Positions 46,501-54,689 of a DNA stretch of 64,000 bases are shown here, one piece after another. The stretch comes from Lentimicrobiaceae bacterium (GTDB taxonomy: Bacteria; Bacteroidota; Bacteroidia; Bacteroidales; Lentimicrobiaceae), in NCBI GenBank assembly GCA_020636745.1, contig JACJXH010000002.1, forward strand, positions 310,001 to 374,000, given 5' to 3'. Below the pieces are notes generated by a model that saw only the letters and a program-made list of their open reading frames with translations, was not told where the DNA came from and searched no databases. The position numbers were made by a program, and so were the translations under genes. Numbering within the stretch: the first letter of the stretch is position 1; every line of letters begins with the position of its first letter.

Positions 46501-49500
46501 TGCCAATCCTCAATTCCAGGTTCGTTTCCATTATTTTGACAATGGAGCATGGGCATGGTACTGGGCACTTGACAATGTAACTCTTACCGATCAGACTTCA
46601 ACAAGAGCTCTTGCACTTGCACCACAATCAACACTTGCCGGTTATAACGTTTACCGTACAACCTGTGCAGAAGGTGGTGATTTGCAATTCCTTGGATACA
46701 CACTTGATACTACCTTCAACGACAATACATGGGTTAGCGCCGAAGCCGGTGTTTACAGATGGGCTGTTGAAGCTGTATACGCTCAGAATGAATCAGAATT
46801 GCGCTTCTCTAACTGTCTTGATAAAGACATGATTACTCAGGTAAGCGTTGCTGTTTCTACCAATAGTCTTGATAGTCCTGAAGGAACTGACGTAATGTTT
46901 ACCAATACATCAGAACCTGATTTGGCACTGGTTTACAGTACTGAACTCGACGCATCAGGCGTATATACATGGGAAGAATTCCGCAAAGGAACCTATGACA
47001 TTTATGTTGAGAAAAACGGATTTGCTCCGATTTCAATCACTGGTTATGTAATTGATGGTCCTGAAGCATTTGTATGGGTTCTTGAAGAACTTCTGCTGCC
47101 TGTTTCTGATCTGCACGTTTCACCAACTGGTTTTGCAACATGGCGTCCGGGTGGAGTTATTCCATTTGAACCTTATGCATTCGATTTCGAAGCTGATGCT
47201 CAGGGATGGGATATCCAGGGTAATGTAAACGGCTGGCAGTGGGGTAATAACACCTCCTTGTCATCAAGTTTCATGAACTTCAATGGTAATGATACACACT
47301 TCCTTGCAGTAAATGCTGACGCTGCCGGTTCAGGTGGTGCTTCTATCGTTGCAATGGCTACTTCTCCTGTAATGAATCTTGAAAATGCTGATGAGGTATT
47401 TGTAAGTTTCGACTACAAACTGCGTTCAGATGCATTAAGCGTTCATTATAGCATTGATGGTGGTGCTCCTGTATTGTTGGAAGACCTTGCTGAATATTAT
47501 TCAGCCGGATGGACCAACCATGTAATTGCACTTCCTGAAGAAGCTCTTGTTAACAATGTACAACTGATATTCTTATATGAAGAATCAGGAACATGGAGTT
47601 ATGGTGGTGCTTTCGACAACGTTTCTGTTAGCGACGTTGCTCCTGAAAACGCTCGTAGTCTCGTAAATTACAAAGTATGGCTTGATGGTGTATTCGCAAC
47701 AGATACAGAAAACACCTACTGGCAGTACGATCCTGCAAATCTTGTTCCTGGTCAGGAATACTTCTCAGAAGTTGCTGCGGTTTATACCAATGGCATCTCT
47801 GCTAAGATGAACTACACCTGGACATACTTCCCATGCGATAGCTTCCCCGGACCTGCAGATGTAACAGCCGAGGTTGAAAACGTAAATGATGTAGTTATCA
47901 GCTGGGGTGGCAACACTCCTCCTCCTCCGGGTGGTGAATTCTTCGAAGATTTCGAAGCTGGCACACTCCCAACAGGTTGGGTTGTTTATGATGTTGATGG
48001 CGACGGATTTAAATGGGATAATTCAGCTCTTGAATTTGATGTATTTGACGCACACTCAGGCGCATATTGCATGACAAGTGCAAGTTACCGCAATGATGTT
48101 GGTGCTCTTACACCAAATAACTGGCTTGTAACTCCTGCTATTGCTGTAACTGCTGGTTCACAGCTAAGCTTCTGGGTTGATGCTCAGGATCCTGCATGGT
48201 CAGCTGAACAGTATTATGTAAAAGTTTCAACAACTGGTAATGCCGTTGCTGACTTTACTACTACTTTACATTCAGCAGTTTCTCCGGCCGACTGGGCTGA
48301 GGTTGTACTTGATCTTTCAGCTTATGCTGGCGAGACCGTATACATCGCATTCCAGCACGCTAATGTAACTGACCAGTTCTTCATTAAGATTGATGATGTA
48401 AAAGTAACCAACACTGCAAGCAGGGCTGCTCATACAAGTCCGCTGGCAGCAGGATTAAGCCGCGCAATTCCATTCAAAACTCAGGGTCTGAGCCAGAGTG
48501 AAATTGACGCCAGAATTAATCATACTGGTGCTTATGCTATCGTTAATGTTTCTGAAAACACTTTTGTTGCCAACAACGTAGTAAACGTTGCCGGCGATAG
48601 CAAACCGCTTTCTTCAAACCGTGCACTGCTTTATGACAATGGACCACTGGTTAACAGCCCTGGTACCGGTGTTGGTGGAGCAGATGAAAGCATCCTGCAG
48701 AACGTTACTTTGGGTATGACAACCCTTGGTGCTGGTATTCAGTTTGCTTCCGGAAACCATATGGCTGATGACTTTGTTGTTGATGCCAACTGGACTATTG
48801 ATCAATTTACATTCTACGGTTATCAGACCGGTTCCACAACTACAAGCACCATGACTGGTGGTTACCTGCAGATTTACAATGGTAATCCTTCAACTGGTGG
48901 TACTGTAGTTTGGGGCGATATGACAACCAACAGAATGAGCTCAACTACATTCTCCAATATCTATCGTTTATCAGAAGGTACTCCGGGCACAAACCGTCCA
49001 ATTATGGAAATCGTTTGTGAAACTCCTGGTCTTACACTTACACCTGGTACTTATTGGGTAGAATACACGCTGGATGGTTCATTAACTTCAGGTCCATGGG
49101 CTCCTCCTATCACAATTACAGGAGAAACCACAACCGGTAATGCACTCCAGTACTTACCGGCTAGTGGATGGCAGCCATTCCAGGATGGTGGTACACTTAC
49201 TCCTCAGGGACTTCCATTCCTGATTGCAGGTACTGCTAATAATGGTGGTGGCGGAAGCACAACTTTCGATCCGGGAGAATATCTTGGCGCAAATGTTTAC
49301 CGTGACGGTGTTCTGATTGCTGAAATGGTACAGGGTGAAACCTATACTGACGAGGCTGTTGATCCTGGTTACTATGACTATTGCGTTACCTTCGTTTATA
49401 CTGATGGCGCTGAATCATGTCTCTCCAGCTGCGTTCTTGACGTACTGGTTACCGAAGACTGCGAAGCTCCACAGAACCTTACCGCTACATTGGTTGAGGA

Positions 49501-50596
49501 AAACAACGAAGTAACTCTTGTATGGAACGAAAATATCGCTCAGGAATTCAGGTATGATGATGGTGTTGCAACCGGTCAGCTTGGATTTACTGGTGGTACT
49601 ACCAGCAGTGTATTAGGCGCTAAACACAATACCAGTGCCGAAATTACCGAAGTGAGCTGGTATCTGACAAGTGAAGGTGGTCCTCACAGTACTGTTCAGA
49701 TTTACATCTTTGGACTTGATGGTTCAGGTTTACCAAATGGTAGCAATGTACTCTATACTGCTTCTGTTTCTAATACCGATGATACATGGAATACTTACAC
49801 TTTACCTGCTCCGGTAGCAGCTACAGGTGGTTTCTTCCTTGGCGTTGGTTATAACGGCTTTGCCGCTCTGGGAACTGATGATGGTGCTGGTGCTCCATGG
49901 GTATTCCAGAATAACACTCACTACTTTGTATCTGATTACAGTGCAGGTGGATGGGCTACATGGGAGTCTGTAGGATTTGCTGTTAACGGTATGATCAGAG
50001 CTATCGGTGTTGCCGGTGCAACTGCATCCTATGCTGTTAATAACGAAGCTCCGGTTGTTGTCAATGACAAGAGCCAGATGTCAATGGTATATACCAGACT
50101 TGCTCAACCTGCTACAACCGGTGAACCTCAGTGGACACAGGATGCACGCAGTGCCGACAGAGCTTTCATGGGATATAACATCTACAAAGACGGTCAGCTT
50201 CTTGAAGCTCTATGGCCAGAAACTACCTATGTTTATCTTGAGCCAAATGCTGGCAACACTTGCTACACAGTAACTGCAGAGTATGAATTCTGTGGCGAAA
50301 CCGAGCCTTCAAACGAAGCATGTGTTGATATCATTACTGATGTAGAAAATACCGATCTGTCGAAGATTAGTATGTATCCTAACCCATCTAATAGTGTAGT
50401 TAACATCGAACTCACCAATGACGTTAGCCAGGTAGTTGTTTACAACTATGTTGGTCAGGTTGTTTATGAGCTGAATGTTGTCAAAACTAAGAGGATAGAA
50501 TTGAATGTACGCAACTACGAAAGTGGCGCTTACCTGGTTAAATTTGTAACCAACGCAGGCGATAGTTTCACTAAGAAAATGGTTGTTACCAAATAA
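40514..50596 (+). CDS. Giant T9SS-exported multidomain adhesin
   Basis: A 3360-residue cell-surface protein. A signal peptide (about 1-27, ending TQAQ) and a type IX sorting domain (about 3283-3360; KISMYPNPSNSVVNIEL to KKMVV) show export through the T9SS. Between them are choice-of-anchor-J/cleaved-adhesin jelly rolls at about 70-215, 1429-1590, 1870-2023, 2217-2375 and 2476-2633. There are also a Hydin-like Ig domain (about 225-320), FN3 domains (about 731-915) and carboxypeptidase-regulatory-like domains (about 919-1000 and 1751-1840). The jelly roll at 2476-2633 (DAHSGAYCMTSASY, LTPNNWLVTPAI) resembles the cleaved-adhesin repeats of Porphyromonas HagA/gingipains. A 789-codon segment is duplicated. 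No protease domain is seen. Confidence 0.92.
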   Translation: MFKKPTYLRWLASLLLVALWGSGYTQAQEPGRNPNDKAALTQEMNAVVFDSDRFSQDNPSREATATCPTTLAEGFESTTFPPAGWKIINGGGAGTWVRSTASPKSGLASAYILFNSTAHNDWLITPALKPVAGNTTFSFWSKNGSSSYTERFNVKLSTTGNNEANFTVTLASNVGPGTTYTQYSYDLSAYVGQTVYVAVQAISTNQLSLYLDDFIGPNLYSFYNGATALSFGPTYDLGTYTKNYEITNCGTSTLNVSQGSISPELSIAGLPLSLAAGASANIQVTFNPAIAGAYAGSFVLNTNDPMNSSVTVNVSSVVTAAVVTESFFQDFNAVADFSLPTNWLGNFSVRGTGGLVNSKRLSRNLYGTTTSKTGQFSTPFVNLTLNSKLSFNYRAVEFSSYPSTATPANEIGFTVYMSLDYGTTFIPIYVFDPLTHIESLQYVLKEVDLSAYAGETAMFLFSAEVFLGGDFYLDFDDISMISAVPGLEFLTPNLSMGYRPIGAWMEPARYELINNPGEGDLSIVAADIDNSYNGFVDVVAPALPYTIASGATTTAFGLTASEAAVAPGAFNGTFAVIYGGNRAALTATYDGTAYDPPMADVVETAIDFGTVAATPAPVEVLQDVDHSRELFGHYKNYILPNDVGNGPLENDYVYKITFATDQLFSITTPVASPNIAIYNEDFDGEPGPMAHNAIFQHYGSFVDFPIFAGTYYFVVSDVVDWVNFNYSVADMPVPDAVTYVSPADGAVNINNNMTLNWIFGDYTDQYELVLGTTYPPSTIVVPFTSDLATSYVLTGLQPNMQYFWQVNVKNTQGTTYGDIWGFTTTIDVPTGLTVTVVDPAPTVPTLSAVINWTGPSDRAFIGYNVYRNGVKLNATPLTESTYTDVNLARNTTYSYQVSNVFDEGESAKTAAVSVTTKGVGTFNGFVYDFLTNDPIEGARVDISGPEGNYSVLTAANGAYSTQAYRGTYSITASATDYTPQSLPGVLLAHGATVSNDFYLMEVPYPLGEVVAFELNDNSVQVSWSGVTPLDLVMITQNPGAPVNGYFQSFGNGYGVVYDLSDYPDATINSMNFHHASWGLTGTWAYKIHVYNWDTKTLIGTYGPYNTTVNDNWESGVNLGNISAGGAEMVAIIMEPLGNDPLDAYPDLSSDDAINPQGSIYGALSNPAGMIPSGIGNFLMELYIYTAQGTVASAPRVVDFGEAVNAPNRMNTTNEVSKSVIEQSALSVTKGEASLTHRTVAGPSFAEGTRGILSYDVWREKVYQPGTLELIGNTVQQDFVDFDWGIQDWGVYRWAVTVNYDLGQVSAPTFSNTLDKDMYTTVDVAVTLNSGDSPAGTQVTFTNTSEPALELVYDETLGGSGQFTWDMFRRGVYDIEVFKAGYTSVSLSGVEIFDEASFEWLLDEILAPPTGLYVTPTGLARWMGGSSLPFTPFMETFDAGEIPAGWVVETGEGANASGANWAIAQPTTARPFTNTPYMKVDSDAGPSTGLTHSLLYTPVIDASNAATLYLEFDQYYNYFSNEYADVEVYDGTDWVVVLHQVADIGSWTVPNHQVIDVSAYANAAFQVRFNYYAPGWKWYWSIDNVALNEVVTRGADRSFVNYKVFHDGVLVAEVEDSQYQYGTNGEALVDGETYLAEVATVYSTGQSARAAYTWTYIACDNYAVPGSFTAAQVEGTLDVAINWTIPTIPVGEDQIDFARITRDGEVIAEVATAGYLDEDLALGTYEYCITFVYESGAETCPATLCETVDVTGGAFVNGNVKEAAYLGGNNIAGASVVLTNDDDNSIVFSFVTDASGNYSGEVLAGTYNYEVTAEGYITATLEGVSVPTTATVTRNFELMEFPAPVELVVATELSDAAVQVTWRTPGTILFEPTTENFNNGMPADWTIVSGGTTADTWELVTSYGGSTLDGTPFMIVDSDGAGIGSILDEMLYSPVINTLGAEELYLEFDQYYRHLGTGSYGNVDVFDGTDWVNVLSQTATAGAWSAPNMQSIDVTAYANPQFQVRFHYFDNGAWAWYWALDNVTLTDQTSTRALALAPQSTLAGYNVYRTTCAEGGDLQFLGYTLDTTFNDNTWVSAEAGVYRWAVEAVYAQNESELRFSNCLDKDMITQVSVAVSTNSLDSPEGTDVMFTNTSEPDLALVYSTELDASGVYTWEEFRKGTYDIYVEKNGFAPISITGYVIDGPEAFVWVLEELLLPVSDLHVSPTGFATWRPGGVIPFEPYAFDFEADAQGWDIQGNVNGWQWGNNTSLSSSFMNFNGNDTHFLAVNADAAGSGGASIVAMATSPVMNLENADEVFVSFDYKLRSDALSVHYSIDGGAPVLLEDLAEYYSAGWTNHVIALPEEALVNNVQLIFLYEESGTWSYGGAFDNVSVSDVAPENARSLVNYKVWLDGVFATDTENTYWQYDPANLVPGQEYFSEVAAVYTNGISAKMNYTWTYFPCDSFPGPADVTAEVENVNDVVISWGGNTPPPPGGEFFEDFEAGTLPTGWVVYDVDGDGFKWDNSALEFDVFDAHSGAYCMTSASYRNDVGALTPNNWLVTPAIAVTAGSQLSFWVDAQDPAWSAEQYYVKVSTTGNAVADFTTTLHSAVSPADWAEVVLDLSAYAGETVYIAFQHANVTDQFFIKIDDVKVTNTASRAAHTSPLAAGLSRAIPFKTQGLSQSEIDARINHTGAYAIVNVSENTFVANNVVNVAGDSKPLSSNRALLYDNGPLVNSPGTGVGGADESILQNVTLGMTTLGAGIQFASGNHMADDFVVDANWTIDQFTFYGYQTGSTTTSTMTGGYLQIYNGNPSTGGTVVWGDMTTNRMSSTTFSNIYRLSEGTPGTNRPIMEIVCETPGLTLTPGTYWVEYTLDGSLTSGPWAPPITITGETTTGNALQYLPASGWQPFQDGGTLTPQGLPFLIAGTANNGGGGSTTFDPGEYLGANVYRDGVLIAEMVQGETYTDEAVDPGYYDYCVTFVYTDGAESCLSSCVLDVLVTEDCEAPQNLTATLVEENNEVTLVWNENIAQEFRYDDGVATGQLGFTGGTTSSVLGAKHNTSAEITEVSWYLTSEGGPHSTVQIYIFGLDGSGLPNGSNVLYTASVSNTDDTWNTYTLPAPVAATGGFFLGVGYNGFAALGTDDGAGAPWVFQNNTHYFVSDYSAGGWATWESVGFAVNGMIRAIGVAGATASYAVNNEAPVVVNDKSQMSMVYTRLAQPATTGEPQWTQDARSADRAFMGYNIYKDGQLLEALWPETTYVYLEPNAGNTCYTVTAEYEFCGETEPSNEACVDIITDVENTDLSKISMYPNPSNSVVNIELTNDVSQVVVYNYVGQVVYELNVVKTKRIELNVRNYESGAYLVKFVTNAGDSFTKKMVVTK

Positions 50597-50616
50597 TCGT
50601 TAAATCGATGTAATTG

Positions 50617-50647
50617 AAAAGGGCCTCTATGCAGAGGCCCTTTTTTT
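50617..50647 (+). terminator. Intrinsic terminator of the adhesin gene
   Basis: Arms AAAAGGGCCTCT (50617-50628) and AGAGGCCCTTTT (50633-50644) form a perfect 12-bp stem with a 4-nt loop, ending in a T-tract. It starts 20 nt after the stop codon. Confidence 0.9.
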
Positions 50648-50736
50648 GTTACTTCAGAATGAGATTTCTCAGAGAAATTTATCGGCGACTGTTGCAGCCC
50701 GTGAAATCAGCATGGAATTCTTTGTCAGAAAAATGA

Positions 50737-50744
50737 TAACTTTG
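50737..50744 (+). promoter_or_regulatory. -7 element TAACTTTG for the ABC-F gene
   Basis: Exact TAnnTTTG match 30 nt upstream of ATG 50775. It lies downstream of two earlier in-frame ATGs, supporting 50775 as the start. Confidence 0.5.
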
Positions 50745-50774
50745 CAGCAATTAATTATTACTCAGACAATCCAT

Positions 50775-52730
50775 ATGCTTTCGGTTAATAATCTCTCAGT
50801 CTTTTTTACTGGTAAATACCTTTTTGATGATGTTACATTTCTGATAACGGAAAGGGATAGGGTAGGACTGGTTGGTAAAAACGGGGCGGGCAAAACTACG
50901 CTGCTCCGGATTATTACAGGAGAACAGCAACCTGAAACAGGAAGTATTTCCAAGCCTTCTGATCTTTTAATCGGATATTTACCTCAGGAGATGGTTACAA
51001 CCGGCAAGGGAACAGTGTTTGAAGAAACACTGAAAGCTTTTGATCGTGCACTGCAACTGAAGGCCGAAAGTGAACGAATCAGCATTGCCCTTACAGAACG
51101 CGATGATTTTCATTCGCCTGAATACATGAAGCTGATTGAGAAGCTGAACGATTGCAATGAGCAGTTTGAAATGCTTGGTGGAAACGAAATGGAGGGTGAG
51201 GCTGAAAAAGTACTGACAGGCCTTGGCTTTTTGTCTTCAGACTTTAACCGAAAGATTGCAGAATTCAGCGGTGGCTGGCGTATGCGTGTTGAACTGGCTA
51301 AATTGTTGCTCAGAAAGCCTGGTTTGCTGCTTCTCGACGAACCTACCAACCATCTGGATATTGAGTCTATACAATGGCTTGAAGAATATTTGCAGTCATT
51401 CAGAGGTGCTGTTGTGCTCGTTTCGCACGACAGGGCTTTTCTTGACAATGTGACTAAAAGAACCATTGAAATCTCACTGGGTAAGATTTTTGATTTCAAA
51501 ACATCGTATTCAGGATATGTTGAACAGCGCAGTGAATTGCGCGAACAGCAAATGGCAGCTTTCAATAATCAGCAAAAGCAACTGGCAGATATTGAGCGTT
51601 TTATTGAGCGTTTCAGATATAAATCAACCAAGTCGCGGCAAGTTCAGTCAAAGGTAAAATTGCTCGAAAAAATTGACAGGGTTGAGGTGGAGGATATTGA
51701 TAAGTCATCCATTCATTTTAAATTTCCACCGGCTCCTCCTTCAGGAAAAATTGTGCTTGAAGCTAATAATCTGGCCAAATATTACGGCAGCCATAAGGTT
51801 TTCAGTGATGTTGATTTTGCCATTGAACGAAATGATTTTGTGGCTTTTGTTGGTAAAAATGGTGAAGGTAAGACCACACTGGCTAAAATTATAGTAGAAA
51901 ATCTGGAGCATACCGGAGAATGTAAAATTGGTTATAATGTAAAGCTGGGCTATTATGCGCAAAATCAAGCCGATATGCTGGATCCGGAACGAACGGTTTT
52001 TCAGACAATCGACGATGTAGCGGTGGGCGATATTCGGCCTAAGGTCAGAGGGATTTTGGGTAGTTTTTTATTTGCAGGTGAGGATATTGAAAAAAAGGTG
52101 AAAGTGCTTTCAGGTGGGGAAAAATCAAGATTGGCCCTTGCCAAACTCTTGCTTTCGCCAGTCAATTTACTTGTGCTGGATGAGCCCACCAATCATTTGG
52201 ATATGACTTCAAAAGATATCCTGAAAAATGCCCTGCTGATGTTTGATGGTACACTTGTAGTGGTATCGCACGACAGGGATTTTTTGCAGGGTTTAACCAA
52301 TAAAGTGTTTGAATTCCGCGATGGAAAAGTAAAACAACACATCGGCGATATTTATGAATTTCTTGAGAAAAGGCGTATTTCGCATCTGGATGATCTCAGC
52401 CTCAGGAGAGCTGAAAGTGCAATGGCTGATAACAGCGGAGCGGTTTCACAAAACAAGTTGAATTATGAGAAGCGCAAGCTTGTTGAAAAGGAGATACGAC
52501 GGGTTGCCAGTAAAATTGAAAAATCAGAGGATGAAATCAACCGCATAGAATCTGAAATTGCCGGTATTGATGCCATGCTTGCAAATCCTGAAGCGCATGC
52601 CACCCGCATTGCTGATGGCTCAATTTACAATCTTTACGAGCAACTAAAACAGCAGTTGCAGCAGGAAATGGATGCATGGGAACTTTTGCATCTGGAAATG
52701 GAAGAAATTAAAGAGCAGGCCAATAACTAA
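50775..52730 (+). CDS. ABC-F family ATPase
   Basis: A soluble tandem ABC ATPase of the ABC-F (Uup/YheS/EttA-like) group, about 651 residues, acting on ribosomes rather than as a transporter. Each half has a complete nucleotide-binding site: GKNGAGKTTL, FSGGWRMRVELAKLLL and LLLLDEPTNHLD in the first, GKNGEGKTTL, LSGGEKSRLALAKLLL and LLVLDEPTNHLD in the second. A charged linker (P-site tRNA interaction motif region) joins them (about 240-305). A C-terminal coiled coil follows (about 565-650). The frame runs upstream to a TTG inside the preceding terminator; ATG 50775 (MLSVNNLSVFF) is the credible start. Confidence 0.93.
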   Translation: MLSVNNLSVFFTGKYLFDDVTFLITERDRVGLVGKNGAGKTTLLRIITGEQQPETGSISKPSDLLIGYLPQEMVTTGKGTVFEETLKAFDRALQLKAESERISIALTERDDFHSPEYMKLIEKLNDCNEQFEMLGGNEMEGEAEKVLTGLGFLSSDFNRKIAEFSGGWRMRVELAKLLLRKPGLLLLDEPTNHLDIESIQWLEEYLQSFRGAVVLVSHDRAFLDNVTKRTIEISLGKIFDFKTSYSGYVEQRSELREQQMAAFNNQQKQLADIERFIERFRYKSTKSRQVQSKVKLLEKIDRVEVEDIDKSSIHFKFPPAPPSGKIVLEANNLAKYYGSHKVFSDVDFAIERNDFVAFVGKNGEGKTTLAKIIVENLEHTGECKIGYNVKLGYYAQNQADMLDPERTVFQTIDDVAVGDIRPKVRGILGSFLFAGEDIEKKVKVLSGGEKSRLALAKLLLSPVNLLVLDEPTNHLDMTSKDILKNALLMFDGTLVVVSHDRDFLQGLTNKVFEFRDGKVKQHIGDIYEFLEKRRISHLDDLSLRRAESAMADNSGAVSQNKLNYEKRKLVEKEIRRVASKIEKSEDEINRIESEIAGIDAMLANPEAHATRIADGSIYNLYEQLKQQLQQEMDAWELLHLEMEEIKEQANN

Positions 52731-52736
52731 CAGGCT

Positions 52737-53711
52737 TTAAAACTTACGTTTCAGTATATCGTTTGTCAGCTTTAAGAGCGGCTGTTTTGCTGTTTCGTCA
52801 AGTTTAATCCTTGTAAGACAGTCCATTGCACTTTTATAATATCGGGCGATAACCTGTTCGGTGTGTTTTTGTACATCTGCCTTTGCAAAAAGTTCAAGAA
52901 CCTGTTTAATTTTTAGTTCATCATTTTCGTTGCGTTGGCAATAAAGTGCTTTAAGTTTCTCTGCTTCAATGGTTGATGAAGTTTCAAGGGCTTTCAGATA
53001 GAGGAATGTTTTTTTATTGGCTACAATGTCGCCACCGGTTTTCTTGCCAAAAATCGCTTCATCACCAAAGGCGTCAAGCAAATCATCCTGGAGCTGAAAA
53101 GCGATACCCAGGTTTTCACCAAACTTGTAAATATTTTCGGCATCTGTATCGTCGGCGCCGGCTACCATCGCACCTATTTTAAGACTGGCAGCAAGCAAAA
53201 CTGCGGTTTTTAGCCTGATCATATTGATGTAACCATCAATATTTACATTGTCAGCTTCTTCAAAATCTATATCATATTGCTGACCTTCACAAACTTCGAT
53301 GGCGGTTTTCGTAAAAACTTTCATCAGGTTTGAAAGCAGGGCAGCATCAGTAGTCGCCAGTTGTCCGTAAGCAATTGCAAACATGGTGTCGCCCGAAAGG
53401 ATGGCGGTATTGGTGTTCCACTTTTTGTAAACAGTGTCGCGTCCGCGGCGCAAAGGAGCCTGATCAATGATGTCGTCATGAAGCAGGGTAAAGTTGTGAA
53501 AAATTTCTATTGCCGATGCCGCAGGAACTGCTTTATCGGGATCGCCGCCAAACATTTGAGTTGAAATAAGCGTGAGCAGAGGACGCAAACGTTTACCACC
53601 CTGACTCAGGGTGTAGCTAATGGGTTGATACAAGCCATCAGGTTCACTATAAATGGGCAATTTTTCAAGTGCCCGGGCTATTTTTTGTTGCAGTTGTTCA
53701 ATTGAAAGCAT
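52737..53711 (-). CDS. Polyprenyl diphosphate synthase
   Basis: An all-helical trans-isoprenyl diphosphate synthase (324 residues) that condenses isopentenyl diphosphate with an allylic primer, making quinone side chains or carrier-lipid precursors. The first aspartate-rich motif is LLHDDIIDQAPLRRG and the second is FQLQDDLLDAFGD. GGKRLRPLL binds the diphosphate. Chain length cannot be fixed by eye. Its stop lies 6 nt from the ABC-F stop, and its start is 27 nt downstream of rmlA on the same strand. Confidence 0.92.
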   Translation of the reverse strand: MLSIEQLQQKIARALEKLPIYSEPDGLYQPISYTLSQGGKRLRPLLTLISTQMFGGDPDKAVPAASAIEIFHNFTLLHDDIIDQAPLRRGRDTVYKKWNTNTAILSGDTMFAIAYGQLATTDAALLSNLMKVFTKTAIEVCEGQQYDIDFEEADNVNIDGYINMIRLKTAVLLAASLKIGAMVAGADDTDAENIYKFGENLGIAFQLQDDLLDAFGDEAIFGKKTGGDIVANKKTFLYLKALETSSTIEAEKLKALYCQRNENDELKIKQVLELFAKADVQKHTEQVIARYYKSAMDCLTRIKLDETAKQPLLKLTNDILKRKF

Positions 53712-53738
53712 CTTAACCGTAAAAATTCCTGAATAAAT

Positions 53739-54602
53739 TTAGTGTTCGGCAATACGCATCAGGTAGTCGCCATAACCGCTTTTGAGCAGGGGTTGAGCCA
53801 ATGCCTGAAGTTGTGTTTTGTCAATGAATCCCATTCTGTAAGCAACTTCTTCGATACATCCAATCTTAAGGCCCTGGCGTGTTTCAATTACTTCAACAAA
53901 TTGCGAAGCCTGTGTAAGCGATGAAAAAGTACCGGTGTCAAGCCAGGCTGTACCGCGGCTCATCACCTTTACTTTAAGAAGTCCTTTCTCCAGATAGTAA
54001 CGATTGACATCGGTAATTTCGTATTCACCTCTGGCACTGGGTTTTATGTTTCTGGCAACTTCTACTACCGAATTGTCATAATAATACAAACCCGGAACTG
54101 CGTAATTTGATTTGGGCTTCAGGGGTTTTTCTTCAATAGATATGGCTGTGCCTTTATTATCAAATTCAACCACGCCATAACGTTCAGGATCTGAAACATG
54201 ATAGGCAAAAACAATTCCGCCTTCAGGTTCATGACATTCCGTTAACAGGTTTTGCAAGCCTGAGCTATAAAAAATATTATCGCCCAGTATCAATGCTGCA
54301 TCATCGTCGCCAATAAAAGGAGCGCCTATTACAAATGCCTGAGCCAGCCCGTTGGGGACATGCTGCACAGCATAACTGAATTTACAGCCCAGCGATTGGC
54401 CATCGCCAAGTAATTTCTCAAAATGGGGCAGATCATGAGGTGTTGAAATAATCAGTATTTCATGTATGCCCGACATCATTAGCACTGACAGCGGATAATA
54501 AATCATCGGTTTATCGTAAACCGGCATCAGTTGTTTGCTCACTGCAAGCGTAAGCGGATGTAAGCGTGTACCTGAACCTCCGGCAAGAATGATTCCTTTC
54601 AT
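53739..54602 (-). CDS. rfbA: Glucose-1-phosphate thymidylyltransferase
   Basis: RmlA/RfbA (287 residues) makes dTDP-glucose from dTTP and glucose-1-phosphate, the first step to dTDP-rhamnose for surface polysaccharide. The N-terminus is the nucleotidyltransferase signature MKGIILAGGSGTRLHPLT, followed by KQLMPVYDKPMIYYPLS. Further motifs are LILGDNIFYSSG, IEEKPLKPKSNYAVPGLYYY and GTAWLDTGTF. The length is typical. The other rml genes are not in the window. It sits between the MMPL transporter and polyprenyl synthase genes on one strand, possibly one transcript. Confidence 0.95.
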   Translation of the reverse strand: MKGIILAGGSGTRLHPLTLAVSKQLMPVYDKPMIYYPLSVLMMSGIHEILIISTPHDLPHFEKLLGDGQSLGCKFSYAVQHVPNGLAQAFVIGAPFIGDDDAALILGDNIFYSSGLQNLLTECHEPEGGIVFAYHVSDPERYGVVEFDNKGTAISIEEKPLKPKSNYAVPGLYYYDNSVVEVARNIKPSARGEYEITDVNRYYLEKGLLKVKVMSRGTAWLDTGTFSSLTQASQFVEVIETRQGLKIGCIEEVAYRMGFIDKTQLQALAQPLLKSGYGDYLMRIAEH

Positions 54603-54689
54603 AGTGCTTCTGTTTTAAGAATTAATTTAAAACTCTGTTTTCAGTTGATTTTACTGATTTAATGAAAGAATAACTGAATTGTAACCTGA

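Noticed and set aside
50646..50774. 43-codon N-terminal extension of the ABC-F ATPase
   Set aside because: It starts with TTG inside the preceding terminator and spans a -7 promoter element; the ABC domain begins right at ATG 50775.
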